Counted from the first letter of the stretch, positions 8,129 to 14,828 are shown. The stretch is DNA of 15,122 nucleotides from CF-113 sp035716135 (GCA_035716135.1 DASTKD010000262.1:1-15122); one strand, 5' to 3'. The notes: generated from the letters alone by a model not told the origin. Program-made: numbers and translations.

Positions 8129-8145
8129 ATCAGAAATAATCTGAT
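8129..8145. promoter_or_regulatory. Operator-like dyad next to a consensus -35 hexamer
   Basis: ATCAGA and TCTGAT are perfect 6-bp arms around AATAA. The last base is also the first T of a perfect TTGACA (8145-8150). No convincing -10 follows at 16-18 nt, so the site may be a regulator-binding site or chance. It lies in the 293-nt region between the divergent dehydrogenase and cupredoxin genes, where I see no gene. Confidence 0.25.
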
Positions 8146-8244
8146 TGACAGGTCTGCTCTCCCTCGTTGCCAGTAGCGCAACAGTACAGATGGTATGTCT
8201 CCTGCTCACTCGATTTTTCAATATACATACAAAAGAGGAAAGAA

Positions 8245-8745
8245 ATGCACTTGAACACACATACGGCTACTCAGGCTAAAAGGCGCGGCGGTCGCGCATG
8301 GCTCCTCCTGTTGGGATTCGCCATGATGATCGTGCTGGCAGCCTGCGGCGGAACGACGGCCACCGGCGCTACGCCAACTCCTACGCAGGCCGGTAATACA
8401 CCGACTACCGCTCCTGCTGGCAATACACCGACTCCTACAACCGGAACGACGGCAACAGCCACGCCATCGGGTCCCGCAATGGCGGTTTCGATTGTCAGCA
8501 GCGGCACCTTCGCGTTCAGCCCGGCTAGCATCACGGTCAAAGTAGGAACAACCGTCACCTGGACTAACAACACCAGCGCGCCACATACCGTTACCAGCGA
8601 TGATGGCACATCGTTCGACTCCGGCATCAACAATCCCATCGCGGCAAGCGGCGGAACATATAGCTTCACCTTTACCAAAGCTGGCACCTACACCTACCAT
8701 TGCCAGATTCACCCGTTCATGAAAGCAACGGTTATCGTCCAGTAA
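8245..8745 (+). CDS. Plastocyanin-like cupredoxin lipoprotein
   Basis: This 166-residue product is an exported lipoprotein with a type-1 blue-copper domain. A basic N-terminus and hydrophobic helix lead to a lipobox LAAC with lipidated C34. A Thr/Pro/Gly/Ala-rich spacer (35-75) contains two near-copies of AGNTPT. The cupredoxin domain (about 79-166) carries the complete ligand set: H114 in APHTV, then C153, H156 and M159 in YHCQIHPFM. Such proteins shuttle electrons on the outer membrane face; the partner is unknown. I use the ATG at 8245 because AGAGGAAAG lies just upstream and because the frame reaching back to TTG 8167 would put the signal sequence far inside the protein. The gene is divergent from the dehydrogenase operon and followed by a small mobile element, so it is probably monocistronic. 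Confidence 0.92.
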   Translation: MHLNTHTATQAKRRGGRAWLLLLGFAMMIVLAACGGTTATGATPTPTQAGNTPTTAPAGNTPTPTTGTTATATPSGPAMAVSIVSSGTFAFSPASITVKVGTTVTWTNNTSAPHTVTSDDGTSFDSGINNPIAASGGTYSFTFTKAGTYTYHCQIHPFMKATVIVQ

Positions 8746-8795
8746 AACTTCCCACCGCCCCATCTCTCCCCTGGCGAGGCGTCCAGGGCGGTACA

Positions 8796-8804
8796 TGTTC
8801 GGAG
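8796..8804. repeat. 9-bp direct repeat, left copy (target-site duplication)
   Basis: TGTTCGGAG occurs here and again at 8971-8979, directly abutting both ends of the 166-bp element. The bases just outside and just inside differ between the copies, so the repeat is exactly 9 bp, as expected for a target-site duplication. Confidence 0.75.
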
Positions 8805-8970
8805 CAGGGTTTGTGAATGATTGCCAGGAAGGATGGGGATGATGAAAGGGCAAGGCGACCGCAAGGGTCGCCTCTACTAAGAACGTCCGGTCTTTCCTGA
8901 CCGCGTCATAGTAGAGGCGACCCTTGCGGTCGCCTTGCTCCCCACCACCGCAATATTTCACAAACTCTGG
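8805..8970. mobile_element. MITE-like non-autonomous element with nested inverted repeats
   Basis: This 166-bp element has no coding capacity and fills most of the gap between the cupredoxin and ogt genes. It lies between perfect 9-bp direct repeats. Its ends form imperfect terminal inverted repeats: 8805-8823 reads CAGGGTTTGTGAATGATTG and the complement of 8969-8951 reads CAGAGTTTGTGAAATATTG, with 16 of 19 bases identical. The right end has one extra base. Inside is a perfect 30-bp inverted repeat (8850-8879 / 8909-8938). No transposase is in the window, so movement would have relied on an enzyme encoded elsewhere. A 9-bp duplication fits several DDE transposase families, but I cannot name the parent. 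The hairpins could also stop transcription from the cupredoxin gene. Confidence 0.75.
8850..8938. repeat. Opposed pair of REP-like hairpin units forming a perfect 30-bp inverted repeat
   Basis: The arms 8850-8879 and 8909-8938 are perfect reverse complements with a 29-nt spacer. Each arm is a unit of GTAG, an 8-bp stem (AGGCGACC/GGTCGCCT) and a 5-nt CTTGC loop: 8911-8935 on the plus strand and the mirror copy 8853-8877 on the minus strand, with the GTAG ends facing each other. The spacer holds a smaller hairpin, CGGTC (8888-8892) with GACCG (8899-8903). The layout resembles the BIME arrangement of REP sequences, which carry a GTAG or GGAG tetranucleotide at the foot of the hairpin. Confidence 0.8.
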
Positions 8971-8979
8971 TGTTCGGAG
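8971..8979. repeat. 9-bp direct repeat, right copy (target-site duplication)
   Basis: This is the second perfect copy of TGTTCGGAG, immediately after the last base of the element. Confidence 0.75.
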
Positions 8980-8989
8980 TGTCTGGTAC

Positions 8990-9018
8990 TTGCAACCATT
9001 ACCGCTCTGTGTTAGAGT
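8990..9018 (+). promoter_or_regulatory. Putative ogt promoter
   Basis: TTGCAA (8990-8995), a 17-nt spacer and TAGAGT (9013-9018) each match four of six consensus bases. The predicted start near 9025 gives a leader of about 37 nt. The site begins just outside the mobile element. Confidence 0.45.
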
Positions 9019-9061
9019 CGAGAGACATTGATCACGATCTCATGCAGCAAAGGAGCCGGTG

Positions 9062-9616
9062 ATGGTTGTCGCATTATCAGGAGTAACTACACTCCATTGG
9101 AGCAGCGTTTCGAGTCCGCGGGGAATGTGTGTCATACTGGCTACTGAACGCGGCGTTTGCTGGCTGGGAACACCCGGCACGGCGCTGGATTTGGGATTGA
9201 ACTGGATACAGCGCAAAATGAGCTTTGCGTCTGTCAGCGAGGATACATCCATCGAGCCGCTGCGCCATGCCGTTGACCAGTTAGGCCGCTACTTCGCGGG
9301 CGAACGTCTACAGTTCACCTGCCCGCTGGACTTGCATGGCACCCCTTTTCAATTGCAGGTCTGGCACGCGCTCAGTCGCATTCCCTATGGAGAGACGCGT
9401 ACTTACGCGGAGGTCGCGCAGGAAATTGAACGCCCCAACGCCGTGCGAGCAGTGGGAGCAGCCAATGGAGCCAACCCCGTCGCCATCATCGTACCCTGCC
9501 ACCGCGTCATTGGCAGCAATGGCTCGCTAACAGGATACGGCGGCGGTCTACCCACCAAAGCATGGCTGCTGGCTCTGGAGACTGGTAGGGTACCGACTTT
9601 TAATGGGGAGGGGTAA
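9062..9616 (+). CDS. ogt: Methylated-DNA--[protein]-cysteine S-methyltransferase
   Basis: This 184-residue protein directly reverses O6-alkylguanine (and O4-alkylthymine) damage by moving the alkyl group onto its own cysteine in a single suicidal turnover. The acceptor motif PCHRVIG is at 145-151 with C146. The arginine finger lies in NAVRAVGAANGANP (R129), and the helix-turn-helix DNA-binding region includes RTYAEVAQEI (113-122). The N-terminal ribonuclease-H-like domain is present, so this is an Ogt/AGT-type single protein with no Ada activator domain. A GTG at 9059 precedes the ATG, but AAGGAG ends 6 nt from the ATG and only 3 nt from the GTG, so I use ATG 9062. The gene appears monocistronic: a transposed element lies upstream and a REP-like hairpin directly downstream. 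The DNA is G+C-balanced like its neighbours. Confidence 0.95.
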   Translation: MVVALSGVTTLHWSSVSSPRGMCVILATERGVCWLGTPGTALDLGLNWIQRKMSFASVSEDTSIEPLRHAVDQLGRYFAGERLQFTCPLDLHGTPFQLQVWHALSRIPYGETRTYAEVAQEIERPNAVRAVGAANGANPVAIIVPCHRVIGSNGSLTGYGGGLPTKAWLLALETGRVPTFNGEG

Positions 9617-9624
9617 ATTGTTAT

Positions 9625-9649
9625 GTAGGGACGCCCCTCGCGGGCGTCC
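9625..9649 (+). repeat. Solitary REP-like hairpin (GTAG + 8-bp stem + CTCGC loop)
   Basis: GTAG (9625-9628) is followed by a perfect 8-bp stem GGACGCCC/GGGCGTCC (9629-9636 with 9642-9649) around CTCGC. Length, tetranucleotide and loop match the paired units at 8853-8935, while stem positions differ on both sides and keep pairing. It lies in the 51-bp gap between ogt and the convergent minus-strand gene and could act as a bidirectional terminator. Confidence 0.75.
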
Positions 9650-9667
9650 GTCGTAACCCAACCGCAA

Positions 9668-10015
9668 TTACGGGTAATTCCCTGCCTGGGTCATGAAAAT
9701 TTTGATAAGGCCGCGCACAATCACAACAATCATTGCGGCCTCGATCAGCGCCATCACAATCCAGAGCCAGGTAAGTGGTTTACCGAGTACATTTGAGGCG
9801 GCGGCGGGATCGAGCGAATGGAGAAAAAGCGGCGTCAAGATAATAAGCGGAAAGGCGACGAGTACCAGACAAAAGACCGCTACGGCGCCTGGCAAGAGGA
9901 TACGCCAGAGGCCCGAATCGCGCAAATTCTCGGTTTTGGCCGTGCCATACACCTTGCGCCCTTCTGTAGCAGGCTTTTCAACGATTGTAGTCTGGCTTGC
10001 GGTATTATTCTCCAT
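9668..10015 (-). CDS. Small two-TM membrane protein of unknown function
   Basis: I do not recognise this 115-residue protein. It has a polar N-terminus of about 37 residues with no signal peptide, a first hydrophobic helix (about 39-65), a short loop and a second helix (about 81-105) ending in basic RGLIKIF, so both ends are probably cytoplasmic. The gene is supported by a good ribosome-binding site (AGGAG about 8 nt before the ATG), by its placement between convergent ogt and a divergent membrane-protein gene, and by hydrophobicity typical of a real membrane protein. It is separated from the divergent gene by 84 nt and ends 51 nt from ogt, with the REP-like hairpin between. No catalytic motif is visible. 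Confidence 0.75.
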   Translation of the reverse strand: MENNTASQTTIVEKPATEGRKVYGTAKTENLRDSGLWRILLPGAVAVFCLVLVAFPLIILTPLFLHSLDPAAASNVLGKPLTWLWIVMALIEAAMIVVIVRGLIKIFMTQAGNYP

Positions 10016-10050
10016 AAAAACATCTCCTGAGATCTATGCCTTGCGCCCGG

Positions 10051-10080
10051 TTGGACGCCGGAATGATGTTTCAGTATATC
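10051..10080 (+). promoter_or_regulatory. Possible promoter of the membrane-protein/comF operon
   Basis: TTGGAC (10051-10056) and TATATC (10075-10080) are 18 nt apart, with weak -35 and fair -10 matches. The start would be about 14 nt before the GTG start codon, leaving just room for the ribosome site. Confidence 0.3.
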
Positions 10081-10099
10081 ACAGGAAAGAGGCCAACGG

Positions 10100-10954
10100 G
10101 TGTTCGACGATAGGCGACAAACAGGGCAACAGGGCGACACCACCTCCTTTTCGTGGTGGAGTTGGAGACCCGGTATCAAGCCGGGCCGCGCGCTCTTCCT
10201 GGGCATTCCGCTGGTATTCGTGGCTTTTTTCTTCGTGCTGGCCGGAATATATTCGCTGTTTTCCATTATCATCGATAGCAATGCGCCACCCACGCGCATT
10301 GCAGGGGTGGTGACAGGCTATACGACCAGCATACTGGATAACCAGCCTCATGTATCCATTCGCCTGCAAAGAAATGGCAGATCAAGCATCATCACGCCTG
10401 CGATCACTTCGGCTGAACAACGCGCTATCCATGTTGGCGACGAGGTTACGCTGGATTATTCGCCACACCTGGTCTACCTCTACGCTCTGGAAGATCACGG
10501 ACAACGCTATAATCTGCCGGGGGGTAGCCCACTGAGCAATCTTATTACATCAATCTCGCTGATCCCGCTCGGCCTGCTCTTTCTCATCTATCCACTTTTC
10601 TTGACCGTGTGGGGATGGCGTGACCTGCGGCAGCCAGAGATGACACTACGCGGGAAAATCGTTGGTTTGCGCGACTCACTACGCGCGCGTATGGGACAAC
10701 CGAGACGGGCAACGCATCCCGGCCTGACACCGCGCATTGGACGAGCATGGTATGGCGTGGCACTGGCAACACCCGATACCGATGCCCAACAAGAGGTAAC
10801 GACGTTCGCAATCCGCGAAGCACAATATAAAGAACTGCGTGAGGGGCAAATAGTGCAGATAACATATTCACCTCACCTGCATCATGTATCCTCGATTCAG
10901 GCAGCCGAAAACGATGTGCCGGCACTAAACACAGAACAAGAGCAGGCGAGATGA
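10100..10954 (+). CDS. Two-TM membrane protein with an internally duplicated domain (DUF3592-like pattern)
   Basis: This 284-residue protein has TM helices at about 31-58 and 150-171, each followed by a similar soluble beta-rich segment. Segment 1 (67-130) begins AGVVTGYTTS and ends VGDEVTLDYSPHLVYLYAL. Segment 2 (183-267) begins RGKIVGLRDS and ends EGQIVQITYSPHLHHVSSI. The shared YSPHL (120-124 and 256-260) and matching starts show a duplication of a TM-plus-domain unit. The 'GxxVxxxYxP' ending resembles DUF3592-type proteins, whose function is unknown; that link is an inference. The start is GTG 10100, with GGAAAGAGG 7 nt upstream. The stop overlaps the comF start (ATGA), so the two are co-translated, but nothing ties the protein to DNA uptake. 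Confidence 0.82.
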   Translation: MFDDRRQTGQQGDTTSFSWWSWRPGIKPGRALFLGIPLVFVAFFFVLAGIYSLFSIIIDSNAPPTRIAGVVTGYTTSILDNQPHVSIRLQRNGRSSIITPAITSAEQRAIHVGDEVTLDYSPHLVYLYALEDHGQRYNLPGGSPLSNLITSISLIPLGLLFLIYPLFLTVWGWRDLRQPEMTLRGKIVGLRDSLRARMGQPRRATHPGLTPRIGRAWYGVALATPDTDAQQEVTTFAIREAQYKELREGQIVQITYSPHLHHVSSIQAAENDVPALNTEQEQAR

Positions 10955-11676
10955 GCGGTAGAAAAGGATTGCGACTTCCCGGACAGGCCGTACAGCAATT
11001 TCTCGATCTCCTCTATCCCCCGCAATGCGCAGGGTGCCAGCGCAATGGATATGTGTTGTGTCCGGCCTGTCTCGCGCAAATCTCGCCTCTGACGGCGGTA
11101 TGCCAGCGATGCGGCACGCCTCTTGCGCCGGGTGGGAATTGCAATGTATGCCGGTCGACTCCGCTCAAACTCAGTGGCTTGCGTGCTGTAAGCACATATC
11201 AGGAGCCGCTGCGCTCGTTTATTCACGCGCTCAAATACGATGGAAATACGCGCCTGGCGCAGCCACTTGGGGGATTGCTTGCGCAGGCATATCGCGCGCT
11301 CGGCATTCGCGCCGATGGCCTCGTACCGGTACCCCTGCACAGCGAACGCTACCGGCAGCGCGGCTACAATCATGCAGCGTTGTTGGCGCAGGTCTGCTCG
11401 ACCAAGACCGGCATTCCGCTTTTTGAGAATATATTGGTACGCCACCGCGCCACACTCGCCCAGGTGAGATTAGAGCATTGGGAACGACAACAAAATGTGC
11501 AGGGCGCGTTCTCCTGCGCGCCCGAATTTCTGGGCGGACAACTGCGCGGGCGCGCTCTCCTGCTCATCGACGATGTCAGTACCACACACTCGACTCTCGA
11601 AGCATGTGCTGCCCCGCTTTTTGCCGCTGGAGCCGCGCGCGTGTATGGACTGGTGCTGGCGCGTCCGGTCTTCTGA
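10951..11676 (+). CDS. comF: ComF-family phosphoribosyltransferase-like protein
   Basis: This 241-residue protein has the usual ComFC layout. An N-terminal zinc-ribbon region has two CxxC pairs of pairs (C26/C29/C37/C40 and C51/C54/C64/C67). The family motifs KYDG (95-98) and VPVPLHSERYRQRGYNHA (125-142) follow, then a type I phosphoribosyltransferase PRPP loop LLLIDDVSTTHSTL (203-216). In Bacillus and Helicobacter ComF proteins support uptake of transforming DNA across the membrane; homologues are widespread in non-competent bacteria. The PRPP loop has His213 where relatives normally have Gly (TTG-T), which may weaken PRPP binding. The ATG overlaps the upstream stop by 4 nt. The ftsH promoter begins at this gene's stop codon, so the operon seems to end here. 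No terminator hairpin is visible. Confidence 0.9.
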   Translation: MSGRKGLRLPGQAVQQFLDLLYPPQCAGCQRNGYVLCPACLAQISPLTAVCQRCGTPLAPGGNCNVCRSTPLKLSGLRAVSTYQEPLRSFIHALKYDGNTRLAQPLGGLLAQAYRALGIRADGLVPVPLHSERYRQRGYNHAALLAQVCSTKTGIPLFENILVRHRATLAQVRLEHWERQQNVQGAFSCAPEFLGGQLRGRALLLIDDVSTTHSTLEACAAPLFAAGAARVYGLVLARPVF

Positions 11677-11699
11677 AAACAGAGCGGATATGCTATAAT
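11671..11699 (+). promoter_or_regulatory. ftsH promoter with extended consensus -10
   Basis: A perfect TATAAT (11694-11699) is preceded by TG and one base (11691-11693). A weak -35, TTCTGA (11671-11676), lies 17 nt upstream and includes the comF stop codon. Transcription from about 11706 would give a leader of roughly 109 nt, in which an A+T-rich stretch with TATAAA (11763-11768) could be a second -10. I see no other feature in 11677-11814. Confidence 0.65.
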
Positions 11700-11814
11700 A
11701 CCCCACGAAAGAATGAAACAACGGACGGCAGAGAACGTATTCTTTATTAGTATATCGTGATGTATAAAATATGTTGGCCGATCCTGCCTGTCTGACATAA
11801 AGAGAGGATGCCCC

Positions 11815-13809
11815 ATGACGAGTAGTGGGAAATGGCTAAGGAATAGCTTTATCTGGCTCATATTAGCGCTGGTCATCGTTCTGATAATCGTGCTATTTTT
11901 CCGTACCGGTTCAGATACAACGCAGGTCAACATCTCAACCATCCTCAATGATATTAAAACGGATATCGCCAGTAATCAAACTGATACACTGGATGTCGCC
12001 AGTGATACCATCACGCTGACACGCGGACAAAACGATACCAAAGAGGCCGCCAATATCAATAGCACTTTTGACATTACAAAGGTACTCAAAGATAATAACA
12101 TTGACTATACGAACAGTAAGCAGTTGGTGCTGCAATATGACTCGCCCAGCGCTGTGACGGCGTGGCTCAATATTCTGGGAGGGCTGCTACCATTCCTCTT
12201 CATTGGCGGGCTGCTCATTTTTATGATGCGGCAGGCGCAGGGCAGCAACAACCAGGCGTTATCGTTTGGCAAGAGCCGCGCGCGTATGTTTGCGGGCAAC
12301 AAGTCTACTGTGACGTTCGCGGACGTGGCCGGTGTCGAGGAGGCCAAGCAGGAGCTACAGGAGATCGTAGAGTTTCTGAAATTTCCCGACAAGTTCGCGG
12401 CCCTGGGGGCGCGTATCCCCAAAGGTCTGCTGCTGGTAGGCCCTCCAGGCACGGGCAAAACGCTCATTTCGCGCGCCGTCGCTGGGGAAGCCGGTGTGCC
12501 TTTTTTCAGCATCAGTGGCTCTGAATTTGTTGAAATGTTCGTCGGCGTGGGAGCCAGCCGCGTACGCGACCTGTTCGACCAGGCCAAAAAGAATAGTCCC
12601 TGCATTGTGTTTGTGGATGAAATCGACGCCGTTGGGCGGCAACGCGGCGCGGGTCTGGGCGGTTCACACGATGAGCGCGAGCAGACGCTGAACCAGATAC
12701 TGGTCGAGATGGACGGCTTCGATACCAATACCAATGTCATTGTGATCGCCGCCTCTAATCGTCCTGATGTGCTTGATCCCGCCCTGCTGCGCCCCGGACG
12801 CTTCGATCGCCAGGTGGTGCTTGACCGCCCTGACATTCGCGGCAGAATCGCCATTTTGCAGGTACATGCCAAAGGCAAACCTTTTGAAACCAGCATCTCG
12901 CTGGATGTTCTCGCCAAGCAGACCCCCGGCTTTTCGGGCGCGGACCTTGCCAACCTGCTCAACGAAGCCGCGATTCTGGCGGCGCGGCGCAATAAGCGCA
13001 AAATTGCCATGAGCGAACTGGAAGAGGCCATCGACCGCGTGATCGCCGGTCCCGCTCGCAAGAGCCGCATCATCAGCGAGCGCGAGAAGGCCATTACCGC
13101 CTATCACGAGGTTGGACACGCGTTGGTGGCGCGTATGCTGCCCAACACCGACCCGGTGCATAAAGTCTCGATTGTGGCGCGCGGGCAGGCCGGTGGCTTT
13201 ACCATGCTGCTGCCAACGGAGGATCGCTACCTGTGGAGCAAACCGCAGTTTGAGGATATGCTGGCCTACGCCCTGGGCGGCCACGTGGCGGAACTGATTA
13301 TCTTCGGTGAAGTCACAACTGGCGCATCGAACGACATCGAGCGCGTTACCAAGATTGCGCGTTCGATGGTGACGGAATATGGCATGAGCAGTCGCATCGG
13401 CCCGATGGCGCTGGGGCATAAAGATGAACTGGTCTTCCTGGGCCGCGACTTCGGCGAGCAGCGCAACTACAGCGAACAAACGGCGCGTGAGATTGATGAA
13501 GAGATTCACCGCATCATCCAGGACGCCTTCGACAAAGCCTATAACGTCTTGCTGCAAAACAAGACGCGCCTGATAATGATTAGCGAGCGCTTGATGCAGG
13601 AAGAAACCCTGGAAGGCCCGGTATTTGAGTCGCTCTTTAACCTGCCCATCGATAACGAGCAGTACGAATCGCCTTCGGTGCTGGCCGGTATGCCGCACCT
13701 GAAACCATCATCCAACGGCGACCAGCCTCTTTTAACCGAAAACGGCTCCTCCTACCTGCTACCGTCGCCGTTGCAACCACCCTATGAGCATGGCGAAACG
13801 AGCGAATAA
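11815..13809 (+). CDS. ftsH: ATP-dependent zinc metalloprotease FtsH
   Basis: This 664-residue membrane-bound AAA+ protease degrades misfolded and regulatory membrane and cytoplasmic proteins as a hexamer. TM1 (12-29) and TM2 (about 117-138) flank a short extracytoplasmic domain. The AAA module has Walker A GPPGTGKT (209-216), the pore loop MFVGVG (241-246), Walker B VFVDEIDA (265-272) and the second region of homology NRPDVLDPALLRPGRFDR (315-332) with its arginine fingers. The M41 protease site is HEVGH (431-435) with third zinc ligand D507 in GASND. All catalytic residues are present, so the enzyme should be active. GAGAGGA lies 6 nt before the ATG. Bacteria of this group often carry several FtsH paralogues; which one this is cannot be told. 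The next gene follows after 38 nt on the same strand, so co-transcription is likely. Confidence 0.97.
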   Translation: MTSSGKWLRNSFIWLILALVIVLIIVLFFRTGSDTTQVNISTILNDIKTDIASNQTDTLDVASDTITLTRGQNDTKEAANINSTFDITKVLKDNNIDYTNSKQLVLQYDSPSAVTAWLNILGGLLPFLFIGGLLIFMMRQAQGSNNQALSFGKSRARMFAGNKSTVTFADVAGVEEAKQELQEIVEFLKFPDKFAALGARIPKGLLLVGPPGTGKTLISRAVAGEAGVPFFSISGSEFVEMFVGVGASRVRDLFDQAKKNSPCIVFVDEIDAVGRQRGAGLGGSHDEREQTLNQILVEMDGFDTNTNVIVIAASNRPDVLDPALLRPGRFDRQVVLDRPDIRGRIAILQVHAKGKPFETSISLDVLAKQTPGFSGADLANLLNEAAILAARRNKRKIAMSELEEAIDRVIAGPARKSRIISEREKAITAYHEVGHALVARMLPNTDPVHKVSIVARGQAGGFTMLLPTEDRYLWSKPQFEDMLAYALGGHVAELIIFGEVTTGASNDIERVTKIARSMVTEYGMSSRIGPMALGHKDELVFLGRDFGEQRNYSEQTAREIDEEIHRIIQDAFDKAYNVLLQNKTRLIMISERLMQEETLEGPVFESLFNLPIDNEQYESPSVLAGMPHLKPSSNGDQPLLTENGSSYLLPSPLQPPYEHGETSE

Positions 13810-13847
13810 TTTGCTATCGGGTAGGCATTTACCATACAGGAGTGGAA

Positions 13848-14786
13848 ATGATAAATTTTGAGCCTCCCTTTACCATCACACAATCCACATCAGAAATACC
13901 ATATTACTCCGCGCGTATCGCGGAGTTCACAGAAGCCGGACGCCGCGCTCATCTCACCCCGGCCAGTGACGACAAAGAGAAAATAGCCGTCATGCTGGTG
14001 GACTACCAGCACGATTTTGTCGATCCATCCGGTACGCTTTACGTGCCGGGTGCGGAGGCAGATGTAGCGCGTTTCCTCACCTGGTTCTACACTAATGCGC
14101 ACAAAATTACCACTATCTATGCCTCGCTCGATACGCATATCCCATTTCAGATTTTCTATAGCTCGTGGTGGCTCAATCCCCAGACTCACAAACATCCTCA
14201 GCCATTTACCGTCATTACCGGACAGGACGTTGACAATCGCACATGGGTACCTCTACTCGAACCCGAATGGTCAGCACGGTACGTTCACGAGCTACAACAA
14301 AAAGCCCGAAAGGACTTGATGATCTGGCCGTACCATACGATGCAGGGAACACTGGGGCATATGCTGGTAGCGCCCATCAGCGAAGCCATCGCCTGGCACA
14401 GCGCGGCCCGCCAGACGCAACCGATCTACATCGAAAAAGGACTCACGACACGCACCGAGTTCTATGGCATTTTCGGCGCGGAAGTGCCAGACCCCCAATC
14501 GCCCGCAACCAATTTGAACATCCCTTTGCTCGACGCGGTCATGCAACACGATAAAGTCTATATCGCCGGGGAAGCCAAATCTCATTGCGTGCTGGAGACC
14601 GAACGCCAGATCGTCGAACATTACGCAAACCAACCGGACACGCTGCGCAAACTCTACTTTCTGAAAGATTGCACCAGTTCGGTACAGCATCCAACCATCG
14701 ATTTCGATGCGCTGGCCGAAGAAGAGTTGGCAAAAATGAGGGCGAGTGGGGTGAATGTTGTGCTGAGTACGGATTCTAGCCTATAG
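13848..14786 (+). CDS. Isochorismatase-fold cysteine hydrolase (nicotinamidase-like)
   Basis: This 312-residue enzyme has the cysteine hydrolase fold of nicotinamidases and isochorismatases. The catalytic triad is visible as D52 in MLVDYQHDF, K197 in YIEKGLTTRTEF and C247 in GEAKSHCVLET. D95 and H97 in SLDTHIPFQIF and H163 in WPYHTMQG match the metal-binding region of nicotinamidase, so nicotinamide or another amide is a possible substrate. It is longer than PncA (about 180-215 residues), with an N-terminal extension of about 45 residues, extra sequence between strands (105-155) and a C-terminal tail, so another amide is equally likely. ATG 13848 is chosen because AGGAG sits 5 nt upstream; a GTG at 13842 overlaps that site. 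It lies 38 nt after ftsH with no obvious promoter or terminator between. A functional link to FtsH is not evident. Confidence 0.88.
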   Translation: MINFEPPFTITQSTSEIPYYSARIAEFTEAGRRAHLTPASDDKEKIAVMLVDYQHDFVDPSGTLYVPGAEADVARFLTWFYTNAHKITTIYASLDTHIPFQIFYSSWWLNPQTHKHPQPFTVITGQDVDNRTWVPLLEPEWSARYVHELQQKARKDLMIWPYHTMQGTLGHMLVAPISEAIAWHSAARQTQPIYIEKGLTTRTEFYGIFGAEVPDPQSPATNLNIPLLDAVMQHDKVYIAGEAKSHCVLETERQIVEHYANQPDTLRKLYFLKDCTSSVQHPTIDFDALAEEELAKMRASGVNVVLSTDSSL

Positions 14787-14793
14787 TACCCTA

Positions 14794-14822
14794 TTGCAAC
14801 AAATCGATACTCCCTGTATAAT
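14794..14822 (+). promoter_or_regulatory. Strong promoter for the right-edge gene
   Basis: TTGCAA (14794-14799), exactly 17 nt, then a perfect TATAAT (14817-14822). The predicted start near 14829 is about 135 nt before the ATG at 14964. Confidence 0.65.
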
Positions 14823-14828
14823 CGTAGC

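Noticed and set aside
8060..8260. Minus-strand 66-codon open frame upstream of the cupredoxin gene
   Set aside because: It overlaps the cupredoxin ribosome site and start, has no ribosome site of its own and no motif.
8371..8450. Repetitive Thr/Pro coding stretch as a possible DNA repeat element
   Set aside because: The repeats are in frame and encode the lipoprotein stalk; they are not a CRISPR or intergenic repeat.
12664..13698. Long open frame (344 codons) on the minus strand
   Set aside because: It lies wholly antisense to ftsH, whose motifs are complete; the translation shows no family motif and is a G+C-driven shadow.
13842..13850. GTG start for the cysteine hydrolase
   Set aside because: The GTG overlaps the AGGAG ribosome site; the ATG six bases later has correct spacing.
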